Source: Hyphomicrobiales bacterium
Lineage (GTDB): Bacteria > Pseudomonadota > Alphaproteobacteria > Rhizobiales > Aestuariivirgaceae
Direction: 5' to 3'
Assembly (NCBI GenBank): GCA_025359265.1
Contig: JANYHB010000003.1
Coordinates: 1 to 64,000 of the forward strand
DNA length: 64,000 nucleotides
Positions 53,342 to 63,570 of this stretch are shown here, piece after piece. Within the stretch, counting starts at the first letter, position 1; every line of letters starts with the position of its first letter. Below the pieces are notes generated by a model. That model was not told the DNA's origin, ran no database searches, and worked only from the letters and a program-made list of their open reading frames with translations. A program made the translations under genes and the position numbers.

Positions 53342-54607
53342 CTATGGTAGCACCACGATTGTTCTCCAGATTATGCCAAGGGTTGCACAGAATGCCAAGG
53401 TTTTCGCGAGTCCCCAGTGAAAGCGCAGCAGAACTATAGCGGCAAAGGTGCTGAGGGCTGCGGCAGCCACATCCAGAGAGTGCCAAATTGGCACCCAGAT
53501 TGGCACAGGGCCTTGCAGTCTTTCCACTTGGCTGAACCAAAAATGAAGAGCGAACCACACAGTCAAATTCAGGATTACACCGCACACGGCTGCCGTGACA
53601 CGCCCCAGCGCTGAGGCGATCCGCGGTTGGCTTACAAGATATTCGAGATAGGGCGCGCCCGCAAAAATCCACAGGAAGCAGGGCACGAAAGTCATCCACA
53701 GAAAAACTGCGCCACCAATAAACCCTGCCAACAGGCCGCCGCCCTGGCCACTTGCTGCGAGGAAGCCGACAAATTGCCCCACAAGGATCAATGGTCCCGG
53801 AGTGGTTTCTGCCAAACCTAACCCGTCAATCATCTGTGGCGTTGTTAACCAATGATGGGTTTCAACCACATTTTGGCCCATGTAAGACAGCACTGCATAA
53901 GCGCCGCCGAAAGTGACAACCGATAGTTTTGAAAAGAAATTACCCAGCAGGGTATAAACGCTTTGGGGCCAAAACAGGTTTAACGCCCCCCAGGGCGCGA
54001 GCCAAAGAGCCAACCAGACAACGAGTGTTTTGAGTGTTTGCCAAAAAGGCGGGAGAGGTACAGCTGTCGTTTTTGCTTTCGGTGGCTGCGACTTTATCCA
54101 TCCAATAAACGCCGCCGCCGCAATAATAAGCGGAAATGGAATAACAAAAGCAAAAAGGGCAATAAAAGCAAAACCCGCTATGGCGTAATCAATTGGCCCT
54201 TTCAGTGATCTCTTGGCAACGCGCAGCAAGGCTTCCAGCACGACTGCCAGCACGGCTGCCTTCACGCCCCAGAATAAATTCGCCACCAAGGGTGTAGAGC
54301 CAAACAGCACATAAATGGTCGATAGCGCATAGAGAACAATGGCACCGGGCAAAATGAAAAGTAGTCCCGCAACAAGGCCGCCTTTTAGGCCGTGCAATTT
54401 CCAGCCAACGTAAGTCGCCAGCTGCATCGCCTCTGGGCCCGGCAACAGCATGCAGAAGTTCAGTGCGCCAAGAAATTCATTTTCATCGATTAGTTTACGC
54501 TTGTCGACAAGCTCGCGGTGCATCAAGGCAATTTGCCCCGCTGGCCCACCAAATGAAAGGATGCCAATCTTCGCCCACATAACTCGTGCTTCAGAAAAGC
54601 TTATCAT
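53342..54607 (-). CDS. chrA: chromate transporter, ChrA family
   Basis: A 421-residue long-chain CHR protein made of two homologous halves. Each half carries the family motif: G-G-P-A-G-Q-I-A-L-M-H and L-P-G-P-E-A-M-Q in the N-terminal half, T-F-G-G-A-Y-A-V-L-S-Y and A-E-T-T-P-G-P in the C-terminal half. Members export chromate, giving resistance. No chrB regulator is adjacent. Confidence 0.93.
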   Translation of the reverse strand: MISFSEARVMWAKIGILSFGGPAGQIALMHRELVDKRKLIDENEFLGALNFCMLLPGPEAMQLATYVGWKLHGLKGGLVAGLLFILPGAIVLYALSTIYVLFGSTPLVANLFWGVKAAVLAVVLEALLRVAKRSLKGPIDYAIAGFAFIALFAFVIPFPLIIAAAAFIGWIKSQPPKAKTTAVPLPPFWQTLKTLVVWLALWLAPWGALNLFWPQSVYTLLGNFFSKLSVVTFGGAYAVLSYMGQNVVETHHWLTTPQMIDGLGLAETTPGPLILVGQFVGFLAASGQGGGLLAGFIGGAVFLWMTFVPCFLWIFAGAPYLEYLVSQPRIASALGRVTAAVCGVILNLTVWFALHFWFSQVERLQGPVPIWVPIWHSLDVAAAALSTFAAIVLLRFHWGLAKTLAFCATLGIIWRTIVVLP

Positions 54608-54649
54608 GCTGATGGCTTAACATAAGTGTCACTAAATGCGGAATTCGAA

Positions 54650-56452
54650 TTAAGCCGCGGTGGCGGATTTTGCTTTACTGCTTGGCTTCGGCCATAGAAT
54701 GCGAACAGCAGGCAAGGTGAACAACGCTTCCGTTCCAATGCCACCCTCACCATTCAAAACCAACTCCCCGCCATGTAACCGCGCCACCCGGCGCGCAATT
54801 GCCAAACCCAGGCCTATGCCACCAAAACGGCGAGTGGAGCCATTCTCAACCTGCACGAATGGTTCAAACACGCGCTCTGCATCTTCTTTGGAAATCCCGA
54901 TGCCTGCATCGCGCACGCTGATTATAAGATTGCCAGCGACATCACGTTTCATATCCACCTGAACGATTCCACCTGACGGCGAAAATTTGATGGCGTTGGT
55001 GAGAACGTTCAGAAGCACCTGTTTGAGGCGCGTAACGTCGCCAATCACTTCCACATCTTCAATAACGCGGGCGATCACCGAAATGCCGCGTTGCGTGGCT
55101 GACTCGCGCACAATCTTAACTGACACTTCAACCAGTTCGGCGACATCGCTGGGTTGTTCATCTAACTTGATACTGCCACGTTCCATGCGCGTGGCTTCAA
55201 GAATATCGTTGATCAGGCCTTGCAGATGTTTAGAGCTTTCAAGAATTGTTCCCAGATATTCGCGCCGCGCAATGAGGGGCAGAGTTTCACCTTGGGCAGC
55301 ACTTAACACCTCGCTAAACCCCACAATGGCGTTAATGGGAGTACGCAACTCATGACTGATGACGGCCAGAAATTGTGATTTCGCATCATTGGCCCTTTGG
55401 GCGTCATCGCGCGCACTGGCGATCAATTGTTCCTGCTGGCGTTGCAGCGTAACGTCGCGCGCAACGCCGCGATAGCCGATGAATGCGCCTCTGGGATCAA
55501 ACAGAGGCTTCGCGGAAAGTTGCCACTGGCGTTGATCACGTGCAATTGCCGTTTCAAAATTTTCATCGGTGAATGTTTCTTGTGCGGCAAAGCGCGGCAT
55601 GAGAGCCGGGGCGTGAACGTAAAACACTTCATCAAAAAAATTGCGACCGGTGAGCGTGCCAGGGATTTCGTTGAGCACGGCGGGCAAATTTGGCGAATGC
55701 GAAACCAAAAGGCCTTGACTGTCGGTTTCCCACATCCAATCTCTGATCTCGCTTCCCATATCATGCAATAGCAGCTTGATTATTTCCGCATCGCGCTTCT
55801 GGTATTTCTCCAGCGCCCAACGCCGACGCATGCTGAGACCGAGTGCGAACGCCGCGCTTAGCAAGCCAACAAAACCGAGCAAGCTCACAATGATTGCCAT
55901 CAGGCCAAAACTTTCATAAGCCGCAATAGCGCGTATCAATACTGCGGAGATGATCGCCAGAACATATTGCAAGGCAGTGGCGGGAACCCGCAGACTGCAC
56001 AGCAGGCCAACCACCATAACCACGAGCTGCAAGATCTCGATAAAGTCTTGGGTGGCGGGTGGCAGGTTATTGCCAAAGCCGAAATCGGCCCAGCCCCAAC
56101 TGATGCACAAGCCCAAGGCCACGAAGGGTGACATGCGCAATATGCGACGTGCTGCAGGCAGATTGCCCTGCTTACGGCGCATCCATACAAAGGCGGTGAT
56201 TAATACTAGGCCGAGCACAAGGTTCAAACCCGCCCATGCAGTGAGCTTCAATACGGGCACTTGCCCCCAAACCAAGTTGCACACAACCAACGTGAATAAA
56301 AGATGGAATGCCGCAAAAACCGGCAAAGCCAATCGCGACTCTTCGACTTGTTGCGAAACCAAGCTGCCATCAGCCTCAGAGAAGAGTTGCGAAAAGCCAT
56401 GCCTAAATCTGGCCAGCGTTTTTGGCTCGCCGGCCCTTATCCCGCCCATCAT
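54650..56452 (-). CDS. membrane PAS sensor histidine kinase
   Basis: A 600-residue kinase: about six membrane helices in residues 40-215, a PAS/PAC domain (about 235-345, with G-Y-R-G-V-A-R-D-V-T), HisKA with the phospho-acceptor His in V-I-S-H-E-L-R-T-P-I-N-A-I, and HATPase (N-A-I-K-F-S-P, G-I-G-I, G-G-I-G-L-G-L-A-I). It lacks a receiver domain, and no response regulator is next to it. The 7TM-like N-terminal part resembles PleC/DivJ-type or stress-sensing kinases, but the signal is unknown. Confidence 0.92.
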   Translation of the reverse strand: MMGGIRAGEPKTLARFRHGFSQLFSEADGSLVSQQVEESRLALPVFAAFHLLFTLVVCNLVWGQVPVLKLTAWAGLNLVLGLVLITAFVWMRRKQGNLPAARRILRMSPFVALGLCISWGWADFGFGNNLPPATQDFIEILQLVVMVVGLLCSLRVPATALQYVLAIISAVLIRAIAAYESFGLMAIIVSLLGFVGLLSAAFALGLSMRRRWALEKYQKRDAEIIKLLLHDMGSEIRDWMWETDSQGLLVSHSPNLPAVLNEIPGTLTGRNFFDEVFYVHAPALMPRFAAQETFTDENFETAIARDQRQWQLSAKPLFDPRGAFIGYRGVARDVTLQRQQEQLIASARDDAQRANDAKSQFLAVISHELRTPINAIVGFSEVLSAAQGETLPLIARREYLGTILESSKHLQGLINDILEATRMERGSIKLDEQPSDVAELVEVSVKIVRESATQRGISVIARVIEDVEVIGDVTRLKQVLLNVLTNAIKFSPSGGIVQVDMKRDVAGNLIISVRDAGIGISKEDAERVFEPFVQVENGSTRRFGGIGLGLAIARRVARLHGGELVLNGEGGIGTEALFTLPAVRILWPKPSSKAKSATAA

Positions 56453-56555
56453 AGGCCCCGCATCCGAATCATCTGAGTGTTCCCCGTGCCTAGATGCCGC
56501 ATGGGTGGTGTTTTCGTCTAGACCCTAAGCCAAAAATTGCGCAATAAAGGCAGGC

Positions 56556-57578
56556 ATGTCTCATCTTCCACCCGGCCATCCACCCATCATTTCCCGCAAA
56601 GTGGGTATATTACTCGTCAATCTTGGAACACCGGAGGCCACGGACTATTGGTCGATGCGCCGCTATCTCAATGAATTCCTGAGCGATAAGCGGGTAATTG
56701 AAGTGAACCCCGTGCTTTGGTGGTTTATCCTGAATGGCATTATCCTGAGCTTTAGACCGCAAAAATCCCGCCATGCCTATGATAAGATTTGGAATCGCGA
56801 GAAAAACGAAAGCCCCCTGAAAACCTTCACGCGCGCGCAAGCAGATGTGCTGCGGGTGAAATGGGGTGGCGATGGTGGATTGGTGGTGGATTGGGCCATG
56901 CGCTACGGCGAGCCCGCCATTGGCGACAAACTGCAAGCACTGAAAAACCAGGGCTGCGACCGCATTTTGATTTTCCCCCTGTATCCACAATACTCAGCCG
57001 CGACAACAGCAACGGTTTTGGATAAAGCCGCTGATGGCCTGAGGAAAATGCGCTGGCAACCCACCATTCGCTCAGTGCCACCGTATTTCGACAATCCATT
57101 TTATGTGAATGCCATTGCGGATTCTTTGAAAACCGCGATGCAGAACTTGAGTTGGAAACCAGATCGCATATTGATAGCCTTTCACGGATTACCAAGGGAA
57201 TATCTCGACAAGGGCGACCCTTATCATTGCCAATGCCAAAAGACGGCGCGCCTGGTACGCGAGAAATTGGGCCTGTCTAAAGACTATGCCCAGGTGGTGT
57301 TTCAATCGCGCTTCGGCACGCAAGAATGGTTGAAGCCTTATGCACAAGAAATGGTGCAAGAACTGCCTTCTTTTGGTGTAAAAAACCTTCTTTTGATTTC
57401 GCCCGGCTTTGCTTCAGACTGTGTGGAGACTTTGGAAGAGCTTGCCATTGGTTTGGCCGAGACTTTCCACGAAAGGGGTGGCGTGAACTTCAAAGTGGTG
57501 CCGTGTTTGAATGACAGTGCGGCCTCGATCAGCATGCTTTCGGACATTGTAAAAAATGAGTTGCAGGGATGGTTGTAA
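56556..57578 (+). CDS. hemH: ferrochelatase
   Basis: A 340-residue HemH, last step of heme synthesis. It has L-L-V-N-L-G-T-P-E at the N-terminus, Y-P-Q-Y-S-A-A-T-T and the active His in I-A-F-H-G-L-P, followed by C-Q-C-Q-K-T-A. The C-terminal P-G-F-A-S-D-C-V-E-T-L-E is also conserved. It is divergent from the sensor kinase. Confidence 0.96.
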   Translation: MSHLPPGHPPIISRKVGILLVNLGTPEATDYWSMRRYLNEFLSDKRVIEVNPVLWWFILNGIILSFRPQKSRHAYDKIWNREKNESPLKTFTRAQADVLRVKWGGDGGLVVDWAMRYGEPAIGDKLQALKNQGCDRILIFPLYPQYSAATTATVLDKAADGLRKMRWQPTIRSVPPYFDNPFYVNAIADSLKTAMQNLSWKPDRILIAFHGLPREYLDKGDPYHCQCQKTARLVREKLGLSKDYAQVVFQSRFGTQEWLKPYAQEMVQELPSFGVKNLLLISPGFASDCVETLEELAIGLAETFHERGGVNFKVVPCLNDSAASISMLSDIVKNELQGWL

Positions 57579-57595
57579 ATAAAATCCTATCCGCC

Positions 57596-57623
57596 TTGAT
57601 TTCGTCACAACTTGTTCCTATAT
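57596..57623 (+). promoter_or_regulatory. candidate promoter of the SPFH-nfeD pair
   Basis: TTGATT (57596-57601) and CTATAT (57618-57623) are 16 bases apart and lie 22 bases before the ATG at 57646. CTATAT is the usual -10 form in alphaproteobacteria. Confidence 0.5.
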
Positions 57624-57645
57624 TGATCTGCGATACAGGAGTGAG

Positions 57646-58626
57646 ATGATGTTTCCCGGTTCCAATGTTTTTGGTCTCGTTATTTTAGCGGTTGTAGTGA
57701 TGTATATGTTGCGGGCCATTCGGATGGTGCCGCAGGGTTTTAATTACACCGTTGAGCGTTTCGGCAAATATACCAAGACGCTGCATTCCGGCCTGAGCTT
57801 CATTGTGCCTTTTATTGACCGTGTGGGTTACAAACAAAACATGATGGAGCGGGTTTTGCCCGTGCCCTCGCAAGAGGTGATTACGCGTGATAACGCCATG
57901 GTGACGGTGGACGGTGTGGCTTTCTATCAGGTGATGGACGCGGCCAAGGCTTCCTATGAAGTGAACAATCTGGAAAATGCCATCTTAAATATGGTGATGA
58001 CCCAGATCAGAACTGTGATGGGTTCCATGGAGTTGGATCATCTGCTTTCGCAACGCGATGAGATCAACCAGAAACTTCTGGGCACTGTTGATCAAGCCAC
58101 AATTGGCTGGGGCGTGAAAACCACCCGCATTGAGATTAAAGATATTAGCCCGCCGCGCGATTTGATTGAAGCGATGGGCCGCCAGATGAAGGCCGAGCGT
58201 GATAAGCGCGCTTCTATTTTGGAAGCGGAAGGCCAACGCCAAGCGGCGATTCTGAAAGCGGAGGGCGAGAAGCAGGCGGTGGTGCTGAATGCCGAGGGCC
58301 AAAAGGAAGCGGCCTTCCGCACCGCAGAAGCGCGTGAACGTTCAGCCGAAGCCGAAGCCAAGGCGACCACCATGGTGAGCCAGGCGATTGCCGCCGGCAA
58401 TGTGCAGGCGCTGAATTATTTTGTGGCGAATAATTACATCAAAGCGTTGGAAGCGCTGGCCCAATCACCCAATCAGAAAATTTTGATGCTGCCGGTTGAT
58501 GCGACTTCGATATTAGGATCCATTGCTGGCATTGCGGAAATTGCCAAAGAGACCTTCGGTGGCAAAGGCAGTGATGGCGTAGCGGTTCCGCCCAAGCGCA
58601 TCACACCTACTGTGCCGCGTGGCTGA
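57646..58626 (+). CDS. SPFH/band 7 (stomatin-like, QmcA-type) membrane protein
   Basis: A 326-residue protein with one N-terminal membrane helix (residues 8-25), an SPFH domain ([21 protein letters not shown]), and a long Ala/Glu-rich coiled coil ([15 protein letters not shown]). Such proteins form large rings at the membrane and work with NfeD or proteases in membrane quality control. The next gene encodes NfeD, the usual partner. Confidence 0.93.
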   Translation: MMFPGSNVFGLVILAVVVMYMLRAIRMVPQGFNYTVERFGKYTKTLHSGLSFIVPFIDRVGYKQNMMERVLPVPSQEVITRDNAMVTVDGVAFYQVMDAAKASYEVNNLENAILNMVMTQIRTVMGSMELDHLLSQRDEINQKLLGTVDQATIGWGVKTTRIEIKDISPPRDLIEAMGRQMKAERDKRASILEAEGQRQAAILKAEGEKQAVVLNAEGQKEAAFRTAEARERSAEAEAKATTMVSQAIAAGNVQALNYFVANNYIKALEALAQSPNQKILMLPVDATSILGSIAGIAEIAKETFGGKGSDGVAVPPKRITPTVPRG

Positions 58627-58633
58627 GTTTGCC

Positions 58634-59083
58634 ATGAGCCAACTTTTCCCCGCGCTCGGCCCGTATTTCTGGTGGATTGTGGCCGCCTTGCTTCTGCTTG
58701 CTGAAATGATGGCGCCGGGCTTTTTCATGATCTGGCTGGCTGTGGCCGCAGGGCTTACTGCCCTGGTACATGTGGTTGCACCCATGGCTTGGGAAAGCGA
58801 AGTGTTGGTGTTTGCCATGCTTGCTCTATTAGCCGTCGCCGCTTCATGGCGCGTGGTGCGTCGCAGCTGGGCAGTGAAATCTGATCAACCGCATCTCAAT
58901 CAACGCAGTGCCGCCTTGGTGGGGCGTAGTTTCATTTTGCCGCAGCCCATTGTGAATGGCAGCGGCAAGATTAGTTACCAAGACACACTTTGGGATGTGG
59001 ATGGCCCAGACTTGCCCACGGGTGCCCGTGTACGCGTGACCGCCGTTGAAGGGTTGCGGCTGCGCGTTAAAGTGGGTGAGTGA
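58634..59083 (+). CDS. NfeD-family membrane protein
   Basis: A 149-residue protein with N-terminal helices (about 10-85) and a C-terminal OB-fold NfeD domain (G-R-S-F-I-L, G-S-G-K-I-S-Y-Q-D-T-L-W, G-A-R-V-R-V-T-A-V-E-G). It is the short form without a protease domain and works with the upstream SPFH protein. Start may instead be a GTG at 58619, which overlaps that gene by eight bases. Confidence 0.9.
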   Translation: MSQLFPALGPYFWWIVAALLLLAEMMAPGFFMIWLAVAAGLTALVHVVAPMAWESEVLVFAMLALLAVAASWRVVRRSWAVKSDQPHLNQRSAALVGRSFILPQPIVNGSGKISYQDTLWDVDGPDLPTGARVRVTAVEGLRLRVKVGE

Positions 59084-59217
59084 AGGTGCAGTCACTGGAA
59101 GCTGAGACAAAAGCTTTGTTCAGACTCCGCCAAAGCGCAGTATCCACTTTGACCGCAGAAGAAATGGGGAAGTCGGATTGCTGCATGCGCAAAAATAACG
59201 AATTGGCATGATGCACT

Positions 59218-60117
59218 TCAGTTCCACGTGAGGGTGCCGCCGCGGGCGCTGATGATGGCTTGCAGCGCGGCGCGGACTTCAGCGTTTAGATCCTCTCGAT
59301 CTAATGCGAAGGCCACGTTGGCCGAGAGGAAGCCCACCTTGTCGCCGCAATCATAGGTTTTTCCGGAAAAGCGCAAACCGTGGAAATTCTGATTTGCGGA
59401 AAGTGCGATCATGGCATCAGTGATTTGAATTTCGCCGCCTATGCCGGGTTGCACATTTTCAATTTCCTTGAAAATTTCCGGCTGCAAGATGTAGCGGCCA
59501 GAAATAATCAGGTTGGAGGGGGCATGCTCACGCTTTGGCTTTTCAACCATCGCATCAATTGAGAAGTGATTGTCTTGCCAATCTTTGGCACCAACAACGC
59601 CATAGCGATGCACGTGCTCCATCGGCACTTCTTCCACGGCGATCACGTTTCCGCCGCCGCGTTGCCGGTAAACCTCGACCATCTGCGCCAAGCAGCCAGG
59701 ATTTGCTTCGATGATCATGTCAGGCAACAAAACCGCAAATGGCTCTTGCCCCACCAGGTGGCGCGCGCACCAGATAGCATGGCCAAGGCCCAAAGGTTCT
59801 TGTTGGCGTGTGAAGCTGGTTTGGCCGGCACCCGGCAAATCTTCTTCCAGCTTGTCAAGCTGTTTGGATTTGCCGCGCCGGCGCAACGTGCTTTCCAATT
59901 CATATTGTTTGTCAAAATGATCTTCGATGACGCTTTTATTGCGACCTGTCACAAAAACAAAATGCTCTACGCCCGCTTCTTTGGCTTCTTCCACCACCAT
60001 TTGAATAAGGGGTTTATCCACCACGGTTAACATTTCCTTCGGCATGGCTTTGGTGGCAGGCAAGAACCGTGTGCCGAGACCAGCCACGGGAAAGACAGCA
60101 GTTTTTATGGGGCGCAT
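59218..60117 (-). CDS. galU: UTP-glucose-1-phosphate uridylyltransferase
   Basis: A 299-residue Gal[22 protein letters not shown] near the start, L-P-D-M-I-I, V-E-K-P, and G-G-E-I-Q-I-T-D-A. It makes UDP-glucose. The ATG at 60117 is preferred over a TTG three bases upstream. It is divergent from galE, so the two supply UDP-glucose and UDP-galactose for envelope glycans. Confidence 0.96.
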   Translation of the reverse strand: MRPIKTAVFPVAGLGTRFLPATKAMPKEMLTVVDKPLIQMVVEEAKEAGVEHFVFVTGRNKSVIEDHFDKQYELESTLRRRGKSKQLDKLEEDLPGAGQTSFTRQQEPLGLGHAIWCARHLVGQEPFAVLLPDMIIEANPGCLAQMVEVYRQRGGGNVIAVEEVPMEHVHRYGVVGAKDWQDNHFSIDAMVEKPKREHAPSNLIISGRYILQPEIFKEIENVQPGIGGEIQITDAMIALSANQNFHGLRFSGKTYDCGDKVGFLSANVAFALDREDLNAEVRAALQAIISARGGTLTWN

Positions 60118-60230
60118 CAATTAACCTGTTGTTTACCGTGAGTTCACGCGTTGCATCGCATCTTATACATCTATAACTCTTGAGATGCCAATTTGGTTCA
60201 ACCCACTCACATGTCGAACAGGAAAAAGCA

Positions 60231-61220
60231 ATGGCGGTTTTAGTAACAGGCGGGGCAGGTTATATCGGCAGCCACATGGTTTTGGCACTCACCGACGCCG
60301 GAGAAAATGTTGTGGTTATCGACAATCTTACCACCGGTTTTGCGTGGGCCATTGCACCGCAAGCCAAACTGGTCAAGGGCGATATTGCCGATGAAGCATT
60401 GGTTGCTGAAATTATTGCCGAACACAAAATTGCAGCCATTATCCATTTTGCGGGTTCCATTGTGGTGCCGGATTCAGTTTCTGATCCGCTGGGCTATTAT
60501 CTCAACAACACGGTGAAATCCCGCGCGCTGCTGCAGGCGGCGGTGAAGGGCGGCGTGAAAACCTTCATCTTTTCATCCACCGCCGCAGTTTACGGCAACC
60601 CTCTTACGATGCCAGTGTTTGAAACCGAAACGCCCACACCCATTTCGCCTTACGGCACATCCAAACTGATGACGGAATTGATGCTGCGCGATTCTCACCA
60701 CGCTTATGGTTTGAATTATATAGCGCTGCGCTATTTCAACGTGGCGGGGGCTGATCCGCAAGGCCGCACCGGGCAATCCACCCCCCAGGCAACCCATCTC
60801 ATCAAGGTGGCCTGTCAAACGGCCTTGGGCCAGCGAAAGAGCATGGATGTGTTTGGCACCGATTATGATACGCCGGATGGCACGTGCCTGCGTGATTATA
60901 TTCACGTGAGCGATTTGATCGCGGCGCATATGGATGCTTTGGCGCATTTGCGCAAAGGTGGCGAGAGCGGCATTTTCAACTGTGGTTATGGCAAGGGCTA
61001 TTCAGTGTTGGAAGTGATCAAGGCGGTTGAGAAAGCTTTTGGCGGACGCGTCAATCACCGCTTGGCACCGCGCCGCGCGGGTGATCCCGCCGCCATTGTT
61101 GCAGGCGCTGACCGGGTGCGCAGCATTTTGGGTTGGCAACCCAAACATGATGATCTGGATTTTATCGTGCAATCGGCGCTGGCTTGGGAGCGGCACCTGT
61201 TGCGCCGCAATGCGGCCTAG
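60231..61220 (+). CDS. galE: UDP-glucose 4-epimerase
   Basis: A 329-residue extended SDR: V-T-G-G-A-G-Y-I-G-S-H, S-S-T-A-A-V-Y-G and the catalytic Y-G-T-S-K. It interconverts UDP-glucose and UDP-galactose. AGGAAAAAGCA before the ATG at 60231 decides the start against an in-frame ATG-like start at 60180. Confidence 0.95.
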   Translation: MAVLVTGGAGYIGSHMVLALTDAGENVVVIDNLTTGFAWAIAPQAKLVKGDIADEALVAEIIAEHKIAAIIHFAGSIVVPDSVSDPLGYYLNNTVKSRALLQAAVKGGVKTFIFSSTAAVYGNPLTMPVFETETPTPISPYGTSKLMTELMLRDSHHAYGLNYIALRYFNVAGADPQGRTGQSTPQATHLIKVACQTALGQRKSMDVFGTDYDTPDGTCLRDYIHVSDLIAAHMDALAHLRKGGESGIFNCGYGKGYSVLEVIKAVEKAFGGRVNHRLAPRRAGDPAAIVAGADRVRSILGWQPKHDDLDFIVQSALAWERHLLRRNAA

Positions 61221-61300
61221 TTCCGTTTAAGCCTTAAAGCCTTCATTTCGTTGCCGCAATGCACCTGTTAGAGTGCAGCCGATTCTCATGGGGTGAATTG

Positions 61301-62491
61301 ATGCGGAAAGTTATTCTGGCGGCGTTATTGAGCGTGGCGATGGTGAGCCCGTCTTGGGCGGATGCCAAGTTTGAGAAATTTATCGAACAGCTGTGGCCAC
61401 GCGTTCATGCGGCGGGCTTTGAGCGCCCGCTTTTTGATGCGGCCTTCAAGGGCATTACCGAGCCAGACCCCGTGGTAATCAAGCTGGCGCAGAACCAGCC
61501 GGAGTTCAAATCCACCACCAATGAATATCTCGAAAAGTCGGTGACTTCAATCCGCATCGACACGGGCAAAGCGATGCTGGGCGAGAATGCGAAACTGCTG
61601 GATGCCATTCAAGCCAAATATGGCGTGGACAAGCGCGTGCTGCTGGGCATTTGGGGCATTGAATCGAATTTCGGCAAAGACATGGGCTCCATGAGTGTGA
61701 TGCGCTCTCTGGCCACGCTGATGTATTCAGGCAACAAGAAAAAATATGCGGGCGAACAGTTGATCGCGGCTTTCACGATCTTGAAGCGCGGCATTCGCGC
61801 GCCCGATAATTTCACCGGTTCTTGGGCGGGGGCTTTGGGGCACACGCAGTTCATTCCCACCACTTATCTTTCAGCCGCGGCGGATTGGAATGGCGACGGC
61901 AAGAAAGACATCTGGGGCAGCAAGGAAGATGCACTGGCTTCAACGGCAAACTATTTGAAAATTTCAGGTTGGAAGGCCGATCGCCCATGGGGCGTTGAAG
62001 TGAAATTGCCAGAAGGCTTTGATCGTGGACTCATCGGTCGCGCCCATTGGAAAGCGTTTTCAGATTGGGCGCGGCTTGGCATCAAGCCAGCCATTGGTGA
62101 GAAGTTGCCAGCCCCTGAGGCCAAAGCCTTCGTCATGATTCCGCAAGGCATGGACGGGCCAGTATTTTTGGTGACGCAAAATTTCCTCGCCTTGCTCTCC
62201 TATAACTACAGCCACGCTTATGCCTTGGCGGTGGGGCATTTGGGCGATCGGATTTTGGGCGGCGCCAAAGTGCAAACCGCATGGCCGCCGCAAAATACCG
62301 ATTTGGCTTTTGGGGAGCGCGTGGAATTGCAGCGCCGCCTGACGGATATGGGTTTTGACACCAGCGGGGCTGATGGCCGCTTTGGGGCCAAGACGTATGA
62401 GGCCGTGCTGGGCTTTCAGAAAAAAATTGGCGTGGATCTTGATGGGTTTCCCACGCGCAAGGTGCTTGAGCGCTTGCGCAAGGGTGGCTAA
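61301..62491 (+). CDS. lytic murein transglycosylase (SLT_2) with peptidoglycan-binding domain
   Basis: A 396-residue exported protein: signal peptide (cut after S-W-A, about residue 20), MltB-type catalytic domain (about 25-315) with the active Glu in G-I-W-G-I-E-S-N-F-G-K and A-L-G-H-T-Q-F-I-P-T-T-Y, and a C-terminal PG_binding_1 repeat (about 330-390, E-L-Q-R-R-L-T-D-M-G-F). It cleaves peptidoglycan in the periplasm. Start at 61301 from the signal peptide. No lipobox cysteine, so probably not a lipoprotein. Confidence 0.93.
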   Translation: MRKVILAALLSVAMVSPSWADAKFEKFIEQLWPRVHAAGFERPLFDAAFKGITEPDPVVIKLAQNQPEFKSTTNEYLEKSVTSIRIDTGKAMLGENAKLLDAIQAKYGVDKRVLLGIWGIESNFGKDMGSMSVMRSLATLMYSGNKKKYAGEQLIAAFTILKRGIRAPDNFTGSWAGALGHTQFIPTTYLSAAADWNGDGKKDIWGSKEDALASTANYLKISGWKADRPWGVEVKLPEGFDRGLIGRAHWKAFSDWARLGIKPAIGEKLPAPEAKAFVMIPQGMDGPVFLVTQNFLALLSYNYSHAYALAVGHLGDRILGGAKVQTAWPPQNTDLAFGERVELQRRLTDMGFDTSGADGRFGAKTYEAVLGFQKKIGVDLDGFPTRKVLERLRKGG

Positions 62492-62500
62492 TATCAGCTG

Positions 62501-63520
62501 ATGCGGTTACTTCTGACATTTCTGGTGATGGTTTGCGCCTGTGGCTGTGCTTATGCGCAAGATCAAACGACGCCCGCGCCAGATGCAACGCGCCGCATTC
62601 TGATTATCGGCGATCAACTGGCGGGAGGCATGGGGGCGGGGCTGACGCGCATGGTTGAAAATGATCGCAGCATTCAAGTGGTCAATCGCTTCAATGAATC
62701 ATCCGGTTTGGCGCGGCCAGAGATTTATGATTGGGCCTCGGCAATTCCCAAAATGGCTGAGGGAAAGAATTTTACCACGGCTTTTGTATTGCTGGGGTTT
62801 AATGATCGGCGTGAAATTCGCGATGGCGATAAAATCTTGAACTTTGGTTCGCCGGATTGGGATGCGCTTTATAAAGCCCGCGTTGACGCGGTGCTGGACG
62901 CCTTGGCGGCGCAAAAGATTCACGTGTTCTGGATGGGTGAGCCACCAATGGGTGATCCGGCGATGGATGCGGATTTGCAAAACATCACCAGCTTGCAGAA
63001 AGAACGCGTGGTGGCCAAAGGTGCTGGTTTTATTGAACTTCGAACGCCCTTTGCCAATGCGCAAGGCGGCTATACTGATCGTGGCCTCGACGATGCGGGC
63101 ACGGAACGCCGGTTGCGCGAGAATGATGGCGTGACGTTTTTCAAGCAGGGCAATAATCGCCTGGGGCAAATTGCGCTGGCTGCACTCAAATCTGGTGAAG
63201 CGGCACCTGTGCCAACGATGGCAACCTCCGCAACTGCTGCGCTTGCCCCCACGCCTTTGCCCACTCTTGCGCCCACCATTGATGATCAAGGCCCGCTCTT
63301 TGGACAGGAGGGAGTCGAAATTGCAAATGCGGCGCAGGGCAGCAAAGAGATTTCCGTTGCGGTGGAGCATGATAGGGTTTTGAAACAAGCCGCTTCCGAA
63401 AGTTCAATTGGCATAGCGGCCGTTACGGGCAGCAATGCCAATGCACTTTTTACAACCGGCACATCCCCGCCAGCACCGCTGGGCCGATTCGACGATTTTA
63501 CAGCGGCTGCGCCACCTTAA
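62501..63520 (+). CDS. DUF459 SGNH-type hydrolase-like protein
   Basis: A 339-residue exported protein; the signal peptide ends near A-Y-A (residue 19). The SGNH-like DUF459 domain (about 30-215) has I-I-G-D-Q-L-A-G-G (in place of a GDS Ser, here Gln), V-L-L-G-F-N-D-R-R and a late D-G-V-T-F. The catalytic Ser is not in its usual place, so activity is doubtful. The C-terminal 115 residues are Ala/Pro/Thr-rich low complexity. It follows the transglycosylase by nine bases, suggesting a joint wall-related role. Confidence 0.82.
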   Translation: MRLLLTFLVMVCACGCAYAQDQTTPAPDATRRILIIGDQLAGGMGAGLTRMVENDRSIQVVNRFNESSGLARPEIYDWASAIPKMAEGKNFTTAFVLLGFNDRREIRDGDKILNFGSPDWDALYKARVDAVLDALAAQKIHVFWMGEPPMGDPAMDADLQNITSLQKERVVAKGAGFIELRTPFANAQGGYTDRGLDDAGTERRLRENDGVTFFKQGNNRLGQIALAALKSGEAAPVPTMATSATAALAPTPLPTLAPTIDDQGPLFGQEGVEIANAAQGSKEISVAVEHDRVLKQAASESSIGIAAVTGSNANALFTTGTSPPAPLGRFDDFTAAAPP

Positions 63521-63570
63521 GGGGTTGTTCCAGCATGCTGTGGAGAATAATAATCCGGATGTGACAAGTC

